Origin: Atribacterota bacterium
GTDB lineage: Bacteria > Atribacterota > Phoenicimicrobiia > Phoenicimicrobiales > Phoenicimicrobiaceae
Assembly: GCA_030599445.1 (NCBI GenBank)
Contig: JAUVOA010000122.1
Span: forward strand, 1-5,331
Direction of reading: 5' to 3'
DNA length: 5,331 bases
In this document: one piece after another, positions 4,887-5,331 of the stretch
Layout of the letters: each line of letters opens with the position of its first letter
Position numbering within the stretch: position 1 is the first letter of the stretch
Made by a program: the position numbers and the translations under genes
Notes under the pieces: model-generated
Databases searched by the model: none
What the model was told of the DNA's origin: nothing
Seen by the model: only the letters and a program-made list of their open reading frames with translations

Positions 4887-5331
4887 ATGGAAGATGAGAG
4901 TATTGCCAAAGAACAACTTATAAAAGAATTGGATGAAATGAAGAAAAAAATTGCAAAATTAGAAGTAAGCGAAGATATGCATAAATGGGCAGAAGCGAAA
5001 TTGCAGAGAGAGGGTTATGAAAAAGATATATTATTAAGTAATGCTCCAGCAATGATATATTGGTTAGATGGAGAAGGAAAATTTGTTATAGTTAATAAAA
5101 GTTTTGCTGATTTATTTAATAAATCCCCCGATGATATAAAAGAGAAATATCTATACGATTTATACTCTGAAAAGATTTCTGATAAAATTTATGCTGATGA
5201 TGTGAAAATAATTGAATCTGAAACAGCAAAATATGGGATTGAAGAATCTCTGGAAACCCCAAATGGTCTGATATGGGTTAGAAGTGATAAAATACCTTAT
5301 AAAGACGCAAATGGTAAGGTTATAGGCGTAA
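4887..5331 (+). CDS. PAS-domain sensor protein, 5' part (runs off the window)
   Basis: ATG 4887, with AGGAGG at 4874-4879, opens a frame that runs to the right edge, giving 148 codons without a stop. Residues 3-47 are rich in Lys and Glu with heptad-like hydrophobics (LIKELDEMKKKIAKLE) and probably form a coiled coil. From about residue 50 a PAS fold begins: ILLSNAPAMIYWLDGEGKFV, then VNKSFADLF (69-77), and later WVRSDKIPYKDANGKVIGV (130-148), the usual closing strands. No signal peptide or membrane helix is seen, so it is likely a cytoplasmic sensor. The output domain lies beyond the window. In this family it would be a histidine kinase, a GGDEF or EAL domain or a sigma-54 activator, and which one cannot be told. 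The upstream sigma-H-like promoter favours a stationary-phase or sporulation signalling role. Confidence 0.85.
   Translation, partial: MEDESIAKEQLIKELDEMKKKIAKLEVSEDMHKWAEAKLQREGYEKDILLSNAPAMIYWLDGEGKFVIVNKSFADLFNKSPDDIKEKYLYDLYSEKISDKIYADDVKIIESETAKYGIEESLETPNGLIWVRSDKIPYKDANGKVIGV

Overview
The window looks like a piece of a low-to-moderate G+C, endospore-forming Firmicutes chromosome, most likely a clostridium. The basis is strong AGGAGG-type ribosome binding sites before almost every gene, A+T-rich spacers, a YoaP-type acetyltransferase, a ferredoxin/flavodoxin-type redox gene and a sigma-H-like promoter. All convincing genes are on the + strand. The species cannot be read from the sequence.

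Layout: 3-101 is probably the 3' end of a gene entering from the left. 211-411 is a decayed remnant of a flavodoxin-fold gene, followed 28 nt later by a small cytoplasmic protein made of two bacterial SH3-like modules (440-805). 882-1934 encodes a membrane-anchored alpha/beta hydrolase with a complete catalytic triad. 1989-2756 encodes a YoaP-family GNAT acetyltransferase with a C-terminal thioredoxin-like domain. 2986-3684 encodes an iron-sulfur-flavoprotein-like NAD(P)H-dependent oxidoreductase. 4025-4513 encodes a four-helix membrane methyltransferase of the isoprenylcysteine/phospholipid methyltransferase superfamily. From 4887 to the right edge runs the start of a PAS-domain sensor protein, truncated by the window.

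The spacers are the more unusual part. A 29-bp sequence occurs twice in direct orientation (2926-2954 and 4532-4560, 28 of 29 identical), bracketing the flavoprotein and methyltransferase genes. Copy A forms a hairpin just before the flavoprotein ribosome binding site. Copy B overlaps a pair of crossing inverted repeats. The spacers after yoaP and after the flavoprotein gene hold short coding-like stretches that may be decayed genes. The PAS gene is preceded by a good match to a sigma-H promoter.

The genes do not form an obvious pathway. The spacing (28, 76, 54, 229, 340 and 373 nt) suggests at most a loose unit from 211 to 2756, then separately transcribed genes. This looks like an accessory stretch of small enzymes with gene remnants and dispersed repeats. 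I found no convincing new multi-gene system.
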